64,000 nt of DNA from Hyposmocoma kahamanoa (Eukaryota; Arthropoda; Insecta; Lepidoptera; Cosmopterigidae), in contig NW_020653713.1 of the NCBI RefSeq assembly GCF_003589595.1, forward strand, positions 462,971 through 526,970. The letters are read 5' to 3'. The position numbers were made by a program, and so were the translations under genes. The notes beneath the pieces were generated by a model. The model did no database searches. It was not told the origin of the DNA and saw nothing but the letters and a program-made list of their open reading frames with translations. Below are positions 20,501 through 31,140 of the stretch, in pieces; the stretch's first letter is position 1, and every line of letters starts with the position of its first letter.

Positions 20501-23500
20501 CCCGTGTACAAGTAAGTGAGTTGCCTGAATAATCACTTTAAACTCGTATTCCTTTTTACAGTTCGGTCAACTATAATTTGAAATCAATACAACATTAGAA
20601 GGGCGCCTACTTTCAGTGTCCGCCTAACATGAAATATAATGTAATAATAATAATCTTTATGTTCTGCACAAACTTCACACTGTATATGTGCATACATTAT
20701 TTGTTACATTAAGTGTTATAGGCAACAATCTTTGCAGAGAGTACAGTGCCTGAACTAGTTTAAACCCGTATATCTGGTCCTCGAGTCGTCACTTCCGTAA
20801 AAAATTAATGACATTATATAGGCTGACAAGTTGAACGAGATAAATATTAAAGAGGCAAACGAGTAGCTGATATCTAATTCGAATATGTAAAAGAAATCGT
20901 CCTTAAACACTCAAACACTCTTCATTTGAGTTACTCTATGAAACAGAGCAGCTGAGCGGTAGGCAATTGAACTCCCGCGTGTCAAGCTTTCCTACTTAAA
21001 AAGTAGGTACTATTCAAAATAATTTTATTAGGACAGACAAAATTGAGTTCTAACATCAATGGGTAGGATGGAGCACGCCGACTAACGGTGCGGAACCCGT
21101 GGGTAAGCGTGCGCAGAGGCCGGTAACTCGCTGCATATTCGATCTTCCGTAGAGTATTACAAAATGTTAAGGCAGTATTTTCCTTAGAGAAAAATACTTT
21201 AAAATAAGGTAGTGTATTTTTTACATAGTCAGTATGGGTATCGGCTACTCGTTCGCCTCTTTAAATATTTATCTCATTCAACCTGTCACCCTGCACATAG
21301 GCCAAATAAGGAATGTCTATCAGACAAAATTTAAAATAAAAGAATGGTTACTTAAATAGTTACGTTAAATTACGCAACGGGAAGGCCATCCAACTACTCA
21401 TTCGGGCCCTCCGGTAAAGACATTTTGTAAAAAGAACCGTTTCGCAGATGGTGGCAAGTGCCCTACTTCTGGTTCGGCATCAAGATGTACGACTTCGTGG
21501 CCGGCGACAGGAACGTGAAGAGCTCCTACTACCTGTCGAAGAAGAACACGCTCGAGCTGTTTCCCATGCTGAAGTCGGACAACCTGTGCGGCGGCATCGT
21601 GTACTACGACGGTACGGTACCCCCGGCCCGGGCGAGGCCCCGGCGAGGCCCCGGCGGCCCTCGACGGCCCTCGGCAGCCCGGCTAAGGCGCGATGTGTGC
21701 AGGGCAGCAGGACGACGCGCGCATGAACCTGGCCATCGCGCTGACGGCGGCGCGCCACGGCGCCACCGTCGCCAACCACGTGGCCGTGCTCAAGCTGTAC
21801 AAGACGGCCGGCCGGCTCAGCGGCGCGCGGGTCAAGGTGGGTCCCCGTCCCAAACCGAGCGCCCCGCCGCCGCCCGTGACCGTCGTGACCGTCGTGACCG
21901 GCGTTGCAGGACGAGCTCACGGGCAAGGAGTGGGACGTGCAGGCCAAGTGCATCATCAACGCGACGGGGCCCTTCACCGACACCCTGCGCAAGATGGACG
22001 ACCCCTCCTGCCGGGAGATCTGCTGCCCCTCCTCGGGCGTGCACATCGTGCTGCCCGGCTATTACAGGTACCTCGCAGGGCCGCTCCCGTGGCCTGCCGC
22101 CGTTAGGACGCGGCCGCGCACGGCTGCTGGCTGTTTTGGCGACGACTTGACGGTCGCTCCGACGCGATTTCCAGCCCCGAGCACATGGGGCTGCTGGACC
22201 CCGCCACGTCCGACGGGCGCGTGATCTTCTTCCTGCCGTGGCTAAAGGGCACCATCGCCGGCACCACCGACCTGCCGTGCCAGGTGACGCACCACCCGCG
22301 GCCCACCGAGGACGAGATCCAGTTCATCCTGACCGAGGTGAAGAACTACCTGAACCCCGACGTGGAGGTGCGGCGCGGCGACGTGCTGTCGGCGTGGTCG
22401 GGCATCCGGCCGCTGGTGTCGGACCCCAACAAGGCCGACACGCAGTCGCTGGCGCGCAACCACGTGGTGCACGTGTCGCCCGCCGGCCTCGTCACCATCG
22501 CCGGCGGCAAGTGGACCACGTACCGCGCCATGGCCGCCGAGGCCGTGGACGCCGCCGTGCAGAGCGCCGGCCTGCAGCCGCTGCACCGCGACTGCCAGAC
22601 GGACGGCTTCCTCATCGAGGGCGCGCACGGCTGGACGCCCACCATGTACATCCGCCTGGTGCAGGACTTCGGCCTCGAGATGGAGGTACGAGGCCCCGTC
22701 GCCGGGACCGCGCGGCCGACGGGCCGGCCAATGAGCGTCGTCGGCGTTGCAGGTGGCGCAGCACCTGGCCAAGTCGTACGGGGACCGCGCGTTCGCCGTG
22801 GCCAAGATGGCCGCCATGACCGGTAAGCGCTGGCCCATCATCGGCAAGAAGATGCACCCCGAGTTCCCGTACATCGACGCGGAGATCAGGTGAGGCGGCG
22901 GCGGGGGCGGGCCGCGGCGGGGCGGGGCGGCGGCTGACGCGGCCTGTGCCCGCAGGTACGGCGTGCGTGAGTACGCCTGCACGGCCGTGGACATGATCGC
23001 GCGGCGCCTGCGGCTGGCCTTCCTCAACGTGCAGGCGGCGGCCGAGGCGCTGCCCGCCATCGCCGACATCATGGCCGAGGAGCTGCGCTGGAGCGACGCC
23101 GAGAAGAAGGTGCCCGAGCCCCCCCCGCCCGCGGCCCGCCGCCGCCGCGCTCACCCCCGCCCTCGCCCCGCAGAGGCAGATCAAGGCGGCCGGCGACTTC
23201 CTGGCCAACGAGATGGGCCAGATGGTCAACCGCGCCAGCCGCGACAAGATCCCCATCAACCTCAGCAAGGACGAGATCCAGACGTACATCAAGCGGTTCC
23301 AGATCATCGACGTCGACCGCAAGGGCTTCGTCTCCATCAACGACATCCGGAGGAGTCTCAAGGTGATGTGCCGTAAAACTCAAACGATTACTTCGAACAC
23401 ATATATCTTTATATAAAAAAAACCTGTGATAAATTGGGCGGTTTCAATCCGTTTTATCTGTACGTGATTAATTAATGGTATATTTTATTTATCTATCCAG

Positions 23501-26124
23501 ATTCTATTATTTTTTGATGTATTGTTTTTCTAATGGGGCTGTTATATTCACTCATAATCAAAGCCCTAAATAAATAAGAGTTGTAAACAAAATCTAATTA
23601 TGCTAGGTGTCTGTGTAAACTTGTAACCAAAAATGTTATAGAGCATGGGTTTGAAGCCGAGCAATGAGGAAATTAGTGCAATTCTCTCCGAGATAGACGT
23701 CACGTATAACGGACAGATGGAGATACAAGATTATTTGCAGGTAGACGAGTCTAGAAGGGCCTACTTACTCGGGGCTTGGGCTCGATGGTTGTCTTAAAAG
23801 CTACTATGGTATCGATATTCATCGTCATCAAAAACGTGCTTTGTTCTATGTTTGGCCACTTAACGGGTAGTAGAGATATGCACTGAAACTACCATTTTTC
23901 GTAGAACTACAATTTGTTTGCATTAGTATTAAACCGGACAGGGTTTTATACTAAAATTAAATAATGTATAATGAATTGATGGTAATAGTGAACTTTTTTA
24001 AACCTGGGTATTTCACATTTGACTCTATGCCACTTGCAATAAGAACGGTATAAAGTCAAAACTGTCAAGCTTGACGTGCCTTTGACTGTACACAGCGTCT
24101 GTACGTAATATGTGAGTTTTTCTGTACGTACCTCCAACATATAGTTGTATGAGCACACCCAGCCCATGTTGCAATAATACAGCGACGAAATTCGAAAATT
24201 AATGTTATAATTATTAATACAGAGGTTTTGCTCTACAAAGAAACTTCCTTACATCCGGCAGGACTCGAACCTGCGTCTGTGCCAGGGCCACCGCTCTGGC
24301 GACTGAGCTACAGATCAAGTCGACGTTACGAATTTCTCTAAGTGCTTGTTACAGATCTTTTCTATTGAGATTTTTTTTGGCTTTTGTCGCCGTAAGCGAT
24401 ACCCGTGAGAGATCTATATGATATTCAATGAAAATCAATATCGAAAAGTAATGTTTGGGAAATTGTGAAAAGAGATTTTTTTTAAATATGGCCAGTGCCT
24501 ATTTCTCTTTGCGATATGAAAACCGAAATGATGTATAATTTGTCGAGTTTCGGCCCATAACTACAAGGGTGCGTACGTCCGTGTGTCCGTACGTCCGGAC
24601 GGGCCTGAGCATGCGCGTATCCCGCAGGCGGCGGGCGAGGAGGTGACGGGCGAGCAGCTGCACGAGATCCTGCGCGAGATCGACACCAACATGAACGGGC
24701 AGGTCGAACTCGACGAGTACTTGCAGGTCTCTGTCGCGGCCTGTCGCACCTCGCTCTTCGATTCACAGTCAGACAGTCATTACATGGCGTGCACGCCGGG
24801 GATTATTACAGTTCGACTAGATTTTTACCTGATTTTTACCTAGTGCCTTGAACGCTACTGTGAGTTCATACTTTTCGGAAATTTCGCCCCTAAAGTGCCC
24901 CTTGAGCATTTATTTGATTGATTGATACAATCAAATTGAGCACTGCTCATTTTGATTGTACAGGGATTTGTATAATTATAAATATTTGAATTTAGTTTCT
25001 TTTTTAACCACATTAGATACTTATTTACGGGTTTGTAATATTTTTTTTATATAAGGAACAAGTAAATAAAAAATCGACCCTCCTTTTTGGGGTATTTAAA
25101 TCGAAGGGGAATAAATTAATATCAAATTGCTATGAATTCATGCGTTTGTGGCACTGGGCAATTAGTCGTCGAAACTCACATGTGTGCGTTTAAAGCACTG
25201 ACTGAATGAAGTCAGGTGATACAGTGAATGCGTACTCATTGTTATTGAAATTAATTTTTATTATGCATTTTGCTTTGTATGCTGCCCGCTTATTACCGAC
25301 TTGCATATTGTTTTGTGTCTGTCACTTGTATAACACATTAATACCTTATTAATACTCACTTTTTCATTTTGCTGCATGTTACTAATCTGTAGTGTAAACT
25401 TTTTAGTTTGTTATATAACTGCATGCGATTAGACACGCGAATTTAAATACGAAATTCATATAATTTCTTTCCCCTTCTTTAGAGAACAATTTAACGTTAA
25501 AAGTCGATATACCGTTACCGATTCAGAGTTTAACGATAAGATAACCCGTCATGCTTGATTTGTGCACACCACTGCATTAATTAACTTACTAGTCTTGACT
25601 TTAGATACAGAATGAAAACGTTCAATGCATTGACTTATAAATAAATGGACGACGGGTCTAATACACAAACCACGAAAAAAATGTCCCTAGTCAACCTATT
25701 TAAAAGTAGTGACATGTAAAGGAATATGAAAAAGCTAAAACGTTGAATTTAAATTGTAATGTCATCGCAGTACTGTCTAATTTAGCTTGCTTCGCTGTCA
25801 GTCGAACAAACGAAGACTAAAGCGTGAATGACGCTCTGTATACGATTTTAACGCCCTATAAGTTCGGACACTTTTTAGCGCGGACCCGACGTCAATATAA
25901 TTGTAAGTCAATGGTTCAATGTTATCGATTTGCTTACAATCACACACCGAAACTGTGTCGATGACTTACGCCTGTTCCCTGTCGGGCAGATGATGTCCGC
26001 GGTGAAGTCGGGCCACGTGGCTTATTCGCGGTTCGCGCGTATGGCTGAGATGGAAGAGGAACACCACGAACAGGAGAAGCTCAAGAAGAAAATCTCCGTC
26101 GAGAGGAGCGGAGGCGGCTTGTAG
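17503..26124 (+). CDS. Gpo1: Mitochondrial FAD-dependent glycerol-3-phosphate dehydrogenase (GPD2/Gpo1)
   Basis: Inner-membrane flavoenzyme oxidising glycerol-3-phosphate to dihydroxyacetone phosphate and passing electrons to ubiquinone. Exons: 17503-17595, 19487-19655, 20289-20511, 21448-21611, 21703-21836, 21910-22067, 22175-22685, 22753-22889, 22956-23109, 23174-23362, then 23642-23740 or 24628-24726, then 25990-26124. Total 2166 nt, 721 aa; human GPD2 is 727 aa. The N-terminus is basic and hydrophobic (RRRLLAGG), as for mitochondrial import. The FAD site VLIVGGGATGVGC is at 68-80; SSRSTKLIHGGVRYLQKAI, GPFTDTLRKMDD, SDGRVIFFLPW, AGGKWTTYR and KRWPI follow. Two EF-hands lie at 627-638 (DVDRKGFVSIND) and 663-674. 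It ends GGGL, like human GPD2. The exon 3 acceptor (GGCGAG|GT) has a weak pyrimidine tract. A 5' UTR exon upstream is implied by TTTTTCAG three bases before the ATG. Confidence 0.97.
17596..19486 (+). other. Gpo1 intron 1
   Basis: 1.9 kb, AT-rich, GTAAGT donor. Apart from the palindrome I see no conserved block or gene. Confidence 0.8.
18368..18411. repeat. 44-bp near-perfect palindrome in Gpo1 intron 1
   Basis: TATGACAGCGCCATCATATA and its reverse complement are directly abutted around AGATCT, with one mismatched pair (G/A, which would be a G-U pair in RNA). There is no loop spacer. Confidence 0.9.
20512..21447 (+). other. Gpo1 intron 3
   Basis: 936 bp, AT-rich, GTAAGT donor and TTTCGCAG acceptor. 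No repeat or gene is recognised. Intron 2 (19656-20288, 633 bp) is likewise empty. Confidence 0.8.
23642..23740 (+). CDS. Gpo1: Gpo1 alternative exon 11a (EF-hand 2 variant with altered loop)
   Basis: A 99-nt, phase-0 exon flanked by TTATAG and CAG|GTAGAC. Its 33 residues end SEIDVTYNGQMEIQDYLQ. They align without gaps to the other copy at 24628-24726 (14 of 33 identical). The EF loop reads DVTYNGQMEIQD: Thr at position 3 and Asp rather than Glu at position 12, which should weaken calcium binding. Its codons are AT-rich, unlike nearly all other Gpo1 exons. Either copy keeps the frame. Mutual exclusion is inferred from equal length, equal phase and domain equivalence. Confidence 0.8.
24225..24330 (-). 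repeat. tRNA-derived SINE, family c, copy 1
   Basis: On the minus strand: GTAGCTCAGTCGCCAGAGCG (D-arm like), then GCAGGTTCGAGTCCTGC, a perfect T-arm. The anticodon and acceptor stems do not pair, so it is a SINE head. A related copy lies at 28400-28510 with matching flanks. It lies between Gpo1 exons 11a and 11b. Confidence 0.6.
24628..24726 (+). CDS. Gpo1: Gpo1 alternative exon 11b (canonical EF-hand 2)
   Basis: A 99-nt, phase-0 exon between CCCGCAG and CAG|GTCTCT. It codes an EF loop DTNMNGQVELDE, very close to human GPD2 DLNKNGQVELNE, followed by YLQ and then exon 12 (MMSAVKSG). It is GC-rich like the other exons. This is likely the ancestral or default copy, since it is nearer to the vertebrate sequence. 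Confidence 0.88.
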
Positions 26125-26157
26125 ATCAAATAATACGGTAAACATAAATTATTATAC

Positions 26158-26361
26158 CAGACAACCACTCTCATTTTCTGGTCTCGAACTAGAGAATTCC
26201 CTGTATGATGGCTACCTGAGCAACGGTATTCATCACGAACACCTTCAGACCAAAACCTATTTAGTTGAGTTCATCTGCCAAATCGATCCCACCGGGAATC
26301 GTACCCGAGACTTCCCCGCTCAACGCCCACAGTGCAAACCGTTGGGCCACCGAGGTCGACG
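26158..26361 (-). repeat. tRNA-derived SINE, family a, copy 2 (antisense, in Gpo1 3' flank)
   Basis: Minus strand: GACCTCGGTGGCCCAACGGTT and GGGTACGATTCCCGGTGGGA. The body has GGTTTTGGTCTGAAGGTGTT, similar to the copy at 54581-54790. Confidence 0.65.
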
Positions 26362-26408
26362 AAAATATTGCAATTACACGTGCTCATCCATTAACTATAG
26401 ATTAATTA

Positions 26409-26610
26409 ATTGCCTCAGTGGCCGAACGATTACCATGCTGGACTGCCACGCAAAGGCCCCAGGTTCGATTCCCGGACCCGGAGAAATATTTGTGTGGCCT
26501 ACATTTATTTCTCTCGTGAGTTTGGGTGTAATTTGTGGTTGTCTATCTGTGATTCCATGGCACCCGCGACACAGGGTTTCGGCCACGGAGGCAGTTCTTC
26601 AATTATTGCT
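26409..26610 (+). repeat. tRNA-derived SINE, family b
   Basis: TGCCTCAGTGGCCGAACGATT and CCAGGTTCGATTCCCGGACC give A- and B-box-like motifs. The downstream body is TGTGGCCTACATTTATTTCT and so on. It sits about 50 bp from the antisense family-a SINE. Confidence 0.6.
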
Positions 26611-28060
26611 ACCTATGAATTATACATATACTTATACAGAGGTTTTGGACGTCCCCATATCGCATTTAAAAAAACACTGTATATAGCACATTGAAAACAA
26701 TCGTCACTAAATTAAACTCTCGCCTTTCCAAATTTAAACTCAATTTCACACATTTTAGTGTCCGTTTCCCAAAAAAAGCAACTTTTTCGTTTATCGATAA
26801 ATTTAATTTTTTTTATTGAGGCAAGTTGTGTTGACGTTGACGTTAATTATATTCTTGTTTATTTCAGAGCCGGAACATCGCAGCAACTTAGACTTAAGAG
26901 AAATTTGATTATTGTAATCCTTTTTCATTTATGTAATTACAATGAAAATATTGGATTTACATTAACGTAACTTAAATAAGTAGTGCACATCAAACGTACG
27001 TTTTCTTTGTTTCGAATGTACTTTTAACAACATATCTAAATATAGTAAGTAGCCATGAATACTTTTTAAGTGAATCACTAATGCATGTACCCATCTTTGT
27101 TAAAATATGCGAGGTCTCTTCGGCCAACGTGTGGACTCTGATTCTGTGGATGCCCTTCAATGAAAGAACGCCCAACGAAGGGAATATACGTCAATAATAA
27201 TAATGTAACATTGCATGTAAGAACAATAAATGAATCTTGAAATTTCTCCTAAATTTTGATACGAAAACGTAATGTTTAAAAATTGTGATTTATTTTCATG
27301 TAAAGACATTTATTTTTACGGTAACTCATAGTGTTGCGAATCTTTTAAGTTAATTGTTACCCGTAGTTGTTATAAGTTCATGTAAGTGTTTTGAAATCAT
27401 TTACATGTGTTTATGTGTAATTTAATAAACCGATCTTGAATCGATTTTACCGTTTAATTGCTTCACCCTTACTGCATCCCCGCTGAATCTTTAAAGATAC
27501 CGTTTTGACTGTGCTTGAAGATTATAGATTATAGGTGACTGCGGGGCCGCAACCCCGACCCACTGTTTCTTAGTGACCCGAACTTATTACATATTTTATT
27601 AATAACTTATTTATGAATCCCAAATTACCTAACACTTGCCTTATGGACACCTTACGTTTCATGTTATAATCTTTTTGAAGTAAGAAATTACGAAAAGTCA
27701 CAGTTATGACGATACCAAACAATGGTATTTCTGTATTATATAGGTATTTACGAAAAGGATACCAAATAAAGCAATTTGATAAAATAAATAAAAATAAAAT
27801 TACTGATGATAGGATCATGTCCTAAAAAATACGAATTCATTATATTTTTTTATTTTTATGGAGAAAAGTTAATGCCTGGACGCTTTCCAAACTATTGCAT
27901 TGTTTCGTAAGGCATAATACGACCTCGCAATCACTGCGTGCACACTACAGACTTCAATAGTAGGTACTACACAGATATCGTTGACACACTACTGCAATTC
28001 TTGCGCCCTAATATGGAGTTCATTACCTCCGAAAGATCATCATATTTAAAATATAAAAAA

Positions 28061-28300
28061 AACTCGACCTCAAAAGTTCGTGGAATACATTGATTTACAA
28101 AAGTCAATGGTGGAATAGTTTAGTTTGTTACTATCTTAGTTTACTACCCTTAGAGGTGGAATATTTTCTTCAAATTTAAATGGGAATAATACGGAAGTTT
28201 CTTTCCAAGAAAAAAAGAATCATCAAAATCGGTTCACAAGTCATAATCGTATAAAAAATATGGTCGAATTGAGAACCTCCTCCTGTTTGGAAGTCCGTTA
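28061..28300 (-). repeat. Dispersed repeat R1, copy 2
   Basis: Antisense copy: ACTCGACCTCAAAAGTTCG at its left, AAAAAGAATCATCAAAATCG, and GAGAACCTCCTCCTG with GTCCGTTAAAA at its right. It has diverged at both ends. Confidence 0.65.
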
Positions 28301-28399
28301 AAAGACATTAATTTTTAAGTTTATTGAATATCACGATGTTTGACCACTATGATATTCAATTATTTTTGAGAAATTACTTTACTGTACTTTGTTATAATT

Positions 28400-28510
28400 A
28401 TTAATACAAAGATCGAACACTAGAAAAAAATGCCTTCTATACGGCTGGATTCGAACAAACGTCTTCCAGCAAACCGTGCCAGACGCTATGCCACGGAATG
28501 AACCAGCGAA
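28400..28510 (-). repeat. tRNA-derived SINE, family c, copy 2
   Basis: Minus strand: GTTCATTCCGTGGCATAGCG, GTCTGGCACGG, GTTTGTTCGAATCCAGCCG. It parallels the copy at 24225-24330, including the TTACGAATTT and TATTAATACA flanks. Confidence 0.55.
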
Positions 28511-28619
28511 CCTTACGAATTTTTTCTGTTAGAAAACCCTTTATGTATTATGAGTGAAAAAGGCGTTGCGAGATTCGCGTTCGCACATATCGTTTTTGTG
28601 ATCGGCTTAATGCGAACCG

Positions 28620-28760
28620 TGTCGTGACTCCCGTAGAAGAAGGTGCACAACCCTGGGAAAACGTGTGAATTCCCAACCCACGTCATGGGTCAGTATGGCG
28701 GACTATGGCTTAAACCTTCACCTTAGATGATTGATACCCGTGTGCAGCAGTAGGACATAT
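28620..28760 (+). repeat. LINE/SINE 3'-tail repeat (same tail as at 8033-8220)
   Basis: Reads GGAAAACGTGTGAATTCCCA, GGTCAGTATGGCGGACTATG, then GATACCCGTGTGCAGCAGTA. This is the familiar 'gtggactatggcctaa … cccgtgccagcagtgg' tail of lepidopteran retroelements. Confidence 0.5.
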
Positions 28761-29312
28761 AACACGCCACAGAACGCCAAATACTCCCTACAGTAAACAA
28801 GGAAAAATTAGAAGGTACCACTAATTTGGCAAACATGCACCGCGACGCGTAACTTGGCTTCTCTTTCCCACAAATTAGAAAGATGTAGTAGGAGGAACTC
28901 ATTCCGAAGATACTCTGTGCGTGAAATCCAGAGGATAAAATCACTATAATAGAACTCCGTATTGTACTTCATACAAGTATTCTTAATTATTAATAAAACG
29001 TACCCTAAGTACCCTTTCAACAAAGTCGTTATTTGTGGGATTTTAAATTAAACCATAAACAAAATCTGGGAATGAATGATTATGAATTAGGTTGTTTTTG
29101 CAAATACATATAATAGATGCCAGTTTAATTTTAATCTACGTTAACCCGTACGTTGCCAATAGATTTATAAATGTTTTCTAACAACTCACTTCTTACACAA
29201 ATACACGAGCTGTGTATGCGGATATAGAGTAGCCCAAAGTACCTATCTAGTACTAATCTAGGATCTGAAGCACTTTTACTTTAAACTGGATAAATGTAAA
29301 GATCGAGTTCTT

Positions 29313-29470
29313 AGGTTTTCGCGATTGTTACGCATAGGAAATGAAACTATTTTTCCGGATTAAATTTTTTTTTAGTTGGCTATCAACCGTGACCATGGGA
29401 CCTGTTAACGTCAGTTACTTTGAAAAAATAAATATACGCGATTTAAATCCGAAAAAATAGTTTCATTTCC
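29313..29470 (+). repeat. Dispersed repeat R2, copy 3, with inverted ends
   Basis: GGAAATGAAACTATTTTTCC at 29338 is mirrored by GAAAAAATAGTTTCATTTCC at 29451-29470. Preceded by GGTTTTCGCGATTGTTA, which also precedes the copy at 31011. Confidence 0.7.
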
Positions 29471-30595
29471 ATTCAATAGCTACACAAAATAAAATAAAGA
29501 GATACAGATTTAAATTCTATTATTTTATTTCCTCTCACACAAAGTGAAACAGAGTATTTAATTTTTTGTTTTGCAAAACGAATCGATAAATAATAGAAAT
29601 TATTTCCTCAAATTGACTTGAAAATGTTAGATTTATTTCGAATATTATAATATATTGTCATGATTTTCAAAATGAAAGCTAAATTGCACCAATATTTTTT
29701 AATAAGCAAACATGCTTTTATACTTGCATATCCCGTGACTGCCACCAAAGATGCCTGGATATACATATAAAAATGTGATGTGGTGCTGTTTTAGTTTTTT
29801 TAATTACAACTTATTTAATGCAAATTTCTTAGACAAATATACTCAATCTCACTTTATGTCAATGGAAATGGCAATTGCTGGACTCATATCTTGGAACCAC
29901 TTTCAACTATCAATTCCTAAAAGTATGTAAGGTGTAAAAAATGTTGTTGATATCATTATCATTTACATGAATAACTAACTAAAAACTTAGATGAATGACT
30001 CAATAGATTGTATTACACACTCAAAAATTACAAATTACTTGTTACGTTCAGCGCGAATTGGCGGGAAAAAGTTAAGACGTAAGTTTGGCTCAAGCGTGGC
30101 GTAGGGCGGTGGTTACGCCCCCGCGGACGCCGTCGCGGGCGGGCGGTGGGTGGGAGCGTACTTCCGTTTGCTAGCTTATGCAATTTTAAGTGTGCGATTG
30201 ACAGGCACTCGTGACAGTAAGACGAGGTTGACACATAAACTCAAAGGCTTTATTAATATTATTATTATTTAGAAATACAATTTAATCATATAATAAACAT
30301 ATTTGGTTAGAAATATAGGTATCTATGTTATGCATATTAGACACCCGCAGCTAACTGAATCGCGACAATGTGTTTTGCCTCTATTCTGTCAATTGGATAC
30401 ATCTCTAACTTAAATGGAATAATTACAACCTTAAAAATACCATCAACAAAACCACCCCGTTGCACCAATACCAATACCAATAATACCATCAACATTTTTA
30501 TGGCTTTTCGAAGATATCAAGTATTATGATCTGAAACTAGGTGCAGTTGGAGTTGTTGTAAGCCAAACTTGATTTTCTGATTTAATCGGGCGACG

Positions 30596-30850
30596 GTTAA
30601 TTCTATAGAGCGGAGGTAGCCCCGTGGGAGGGATCGCCAATCTAAACGTCGGCAGTTCGAAGTCCAGTGGCGGCATGTGAGTTATTAGGTGTGCGTTACA
30701 ATATCTCTCGCTGATGGGGAATAGAAACTTCTTAATGACACCTGTATGTGGTTCGACAAGGATTCACAGGTCTTAGGAAAAGTGTGACGACCTCAATAGA
30801 GGTCTGTGACCGGCAGCGGGACGAACAATGGGTTGATGATGTTGATTTGC
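30596..30850 (+). repeat. SINE-like element: tRNA-like head plus LINE-type tail (copy 2)
   Basis: The head has GCAGTTCGAAGTCCAGTGG (B-box like). The tail reads GTGACCGGCAGCGGGACGAA and CAATGGGTTGATGATGTTGA, with a short GAT-type repeat as its end. Confidence 0.55.
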
Positions 30851-31010
30851 AGGTGCAATCATTTATCCAATTATTTGCTTAGCAAGTAGGCTTTTGTAGT
30901 AGGTAGTTGCTTTCGTATTTCGGTTGTGACGAAAAATCGGCAACAAAATGATCGCACGGAAAGTGTTCAGCTAATAAAATATTTTCAGTTCGTATCGAGT
31001 TGTTAGGTTT

Positions 31011-31140
31011 TCGCGATTGTTAAGTAGGTGCATATAGAAAATGAAACAATTTTTTCGGATCTAAATCGCGTATATTTGTTTTTTCTAACAAACCAACGTT
31101 TTGGGCCCTTTATAGGTCCTATGGTCACGGTTGATTAATA
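31011..31140 (+). repeat. Dispersed repeat R2, copy 4
   Basis: GGTTTTCGCGATTGTTAAG, GAAACAATTTTTTCGGATCT, AAATCGCG, ACCAACGTTTTGGGCCC, GGTCACGGTTGATTAAT. It matches copy 1 across its length. Confidence 0.65.

Larger units (their letters stand above)
26125..27260 (+). other. Probable Gpo1 3' UTR region with AATAAA at 27225-27230
   Basis: The first clear AATAAA after the Gpo1 stop is at 27225-27230 (another at 27423-27428). If it is used, the 3' UTR would be about 1.1 kb and would include the two SINEs at 26158-26361 and 26409-26610. Nearer non-canonical signals cannot be excluded. Confidence 0.4.

Noticed and set aside
22242..23361. Minus-strand open frames of 249-276 codons opposite Gpo1 exons 7-10
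   Set aside because: Same GC-driven shadow effect. The plus strand encodes the conserved GPD2 protein here.
24262..24320. Possible tRNA gene on the minus strand
   Set aside because: D-arm and T-arm are good, but the anticodon and acceptor stems do not pair. A diverged second copy at 28438 shows it is a SINE head.
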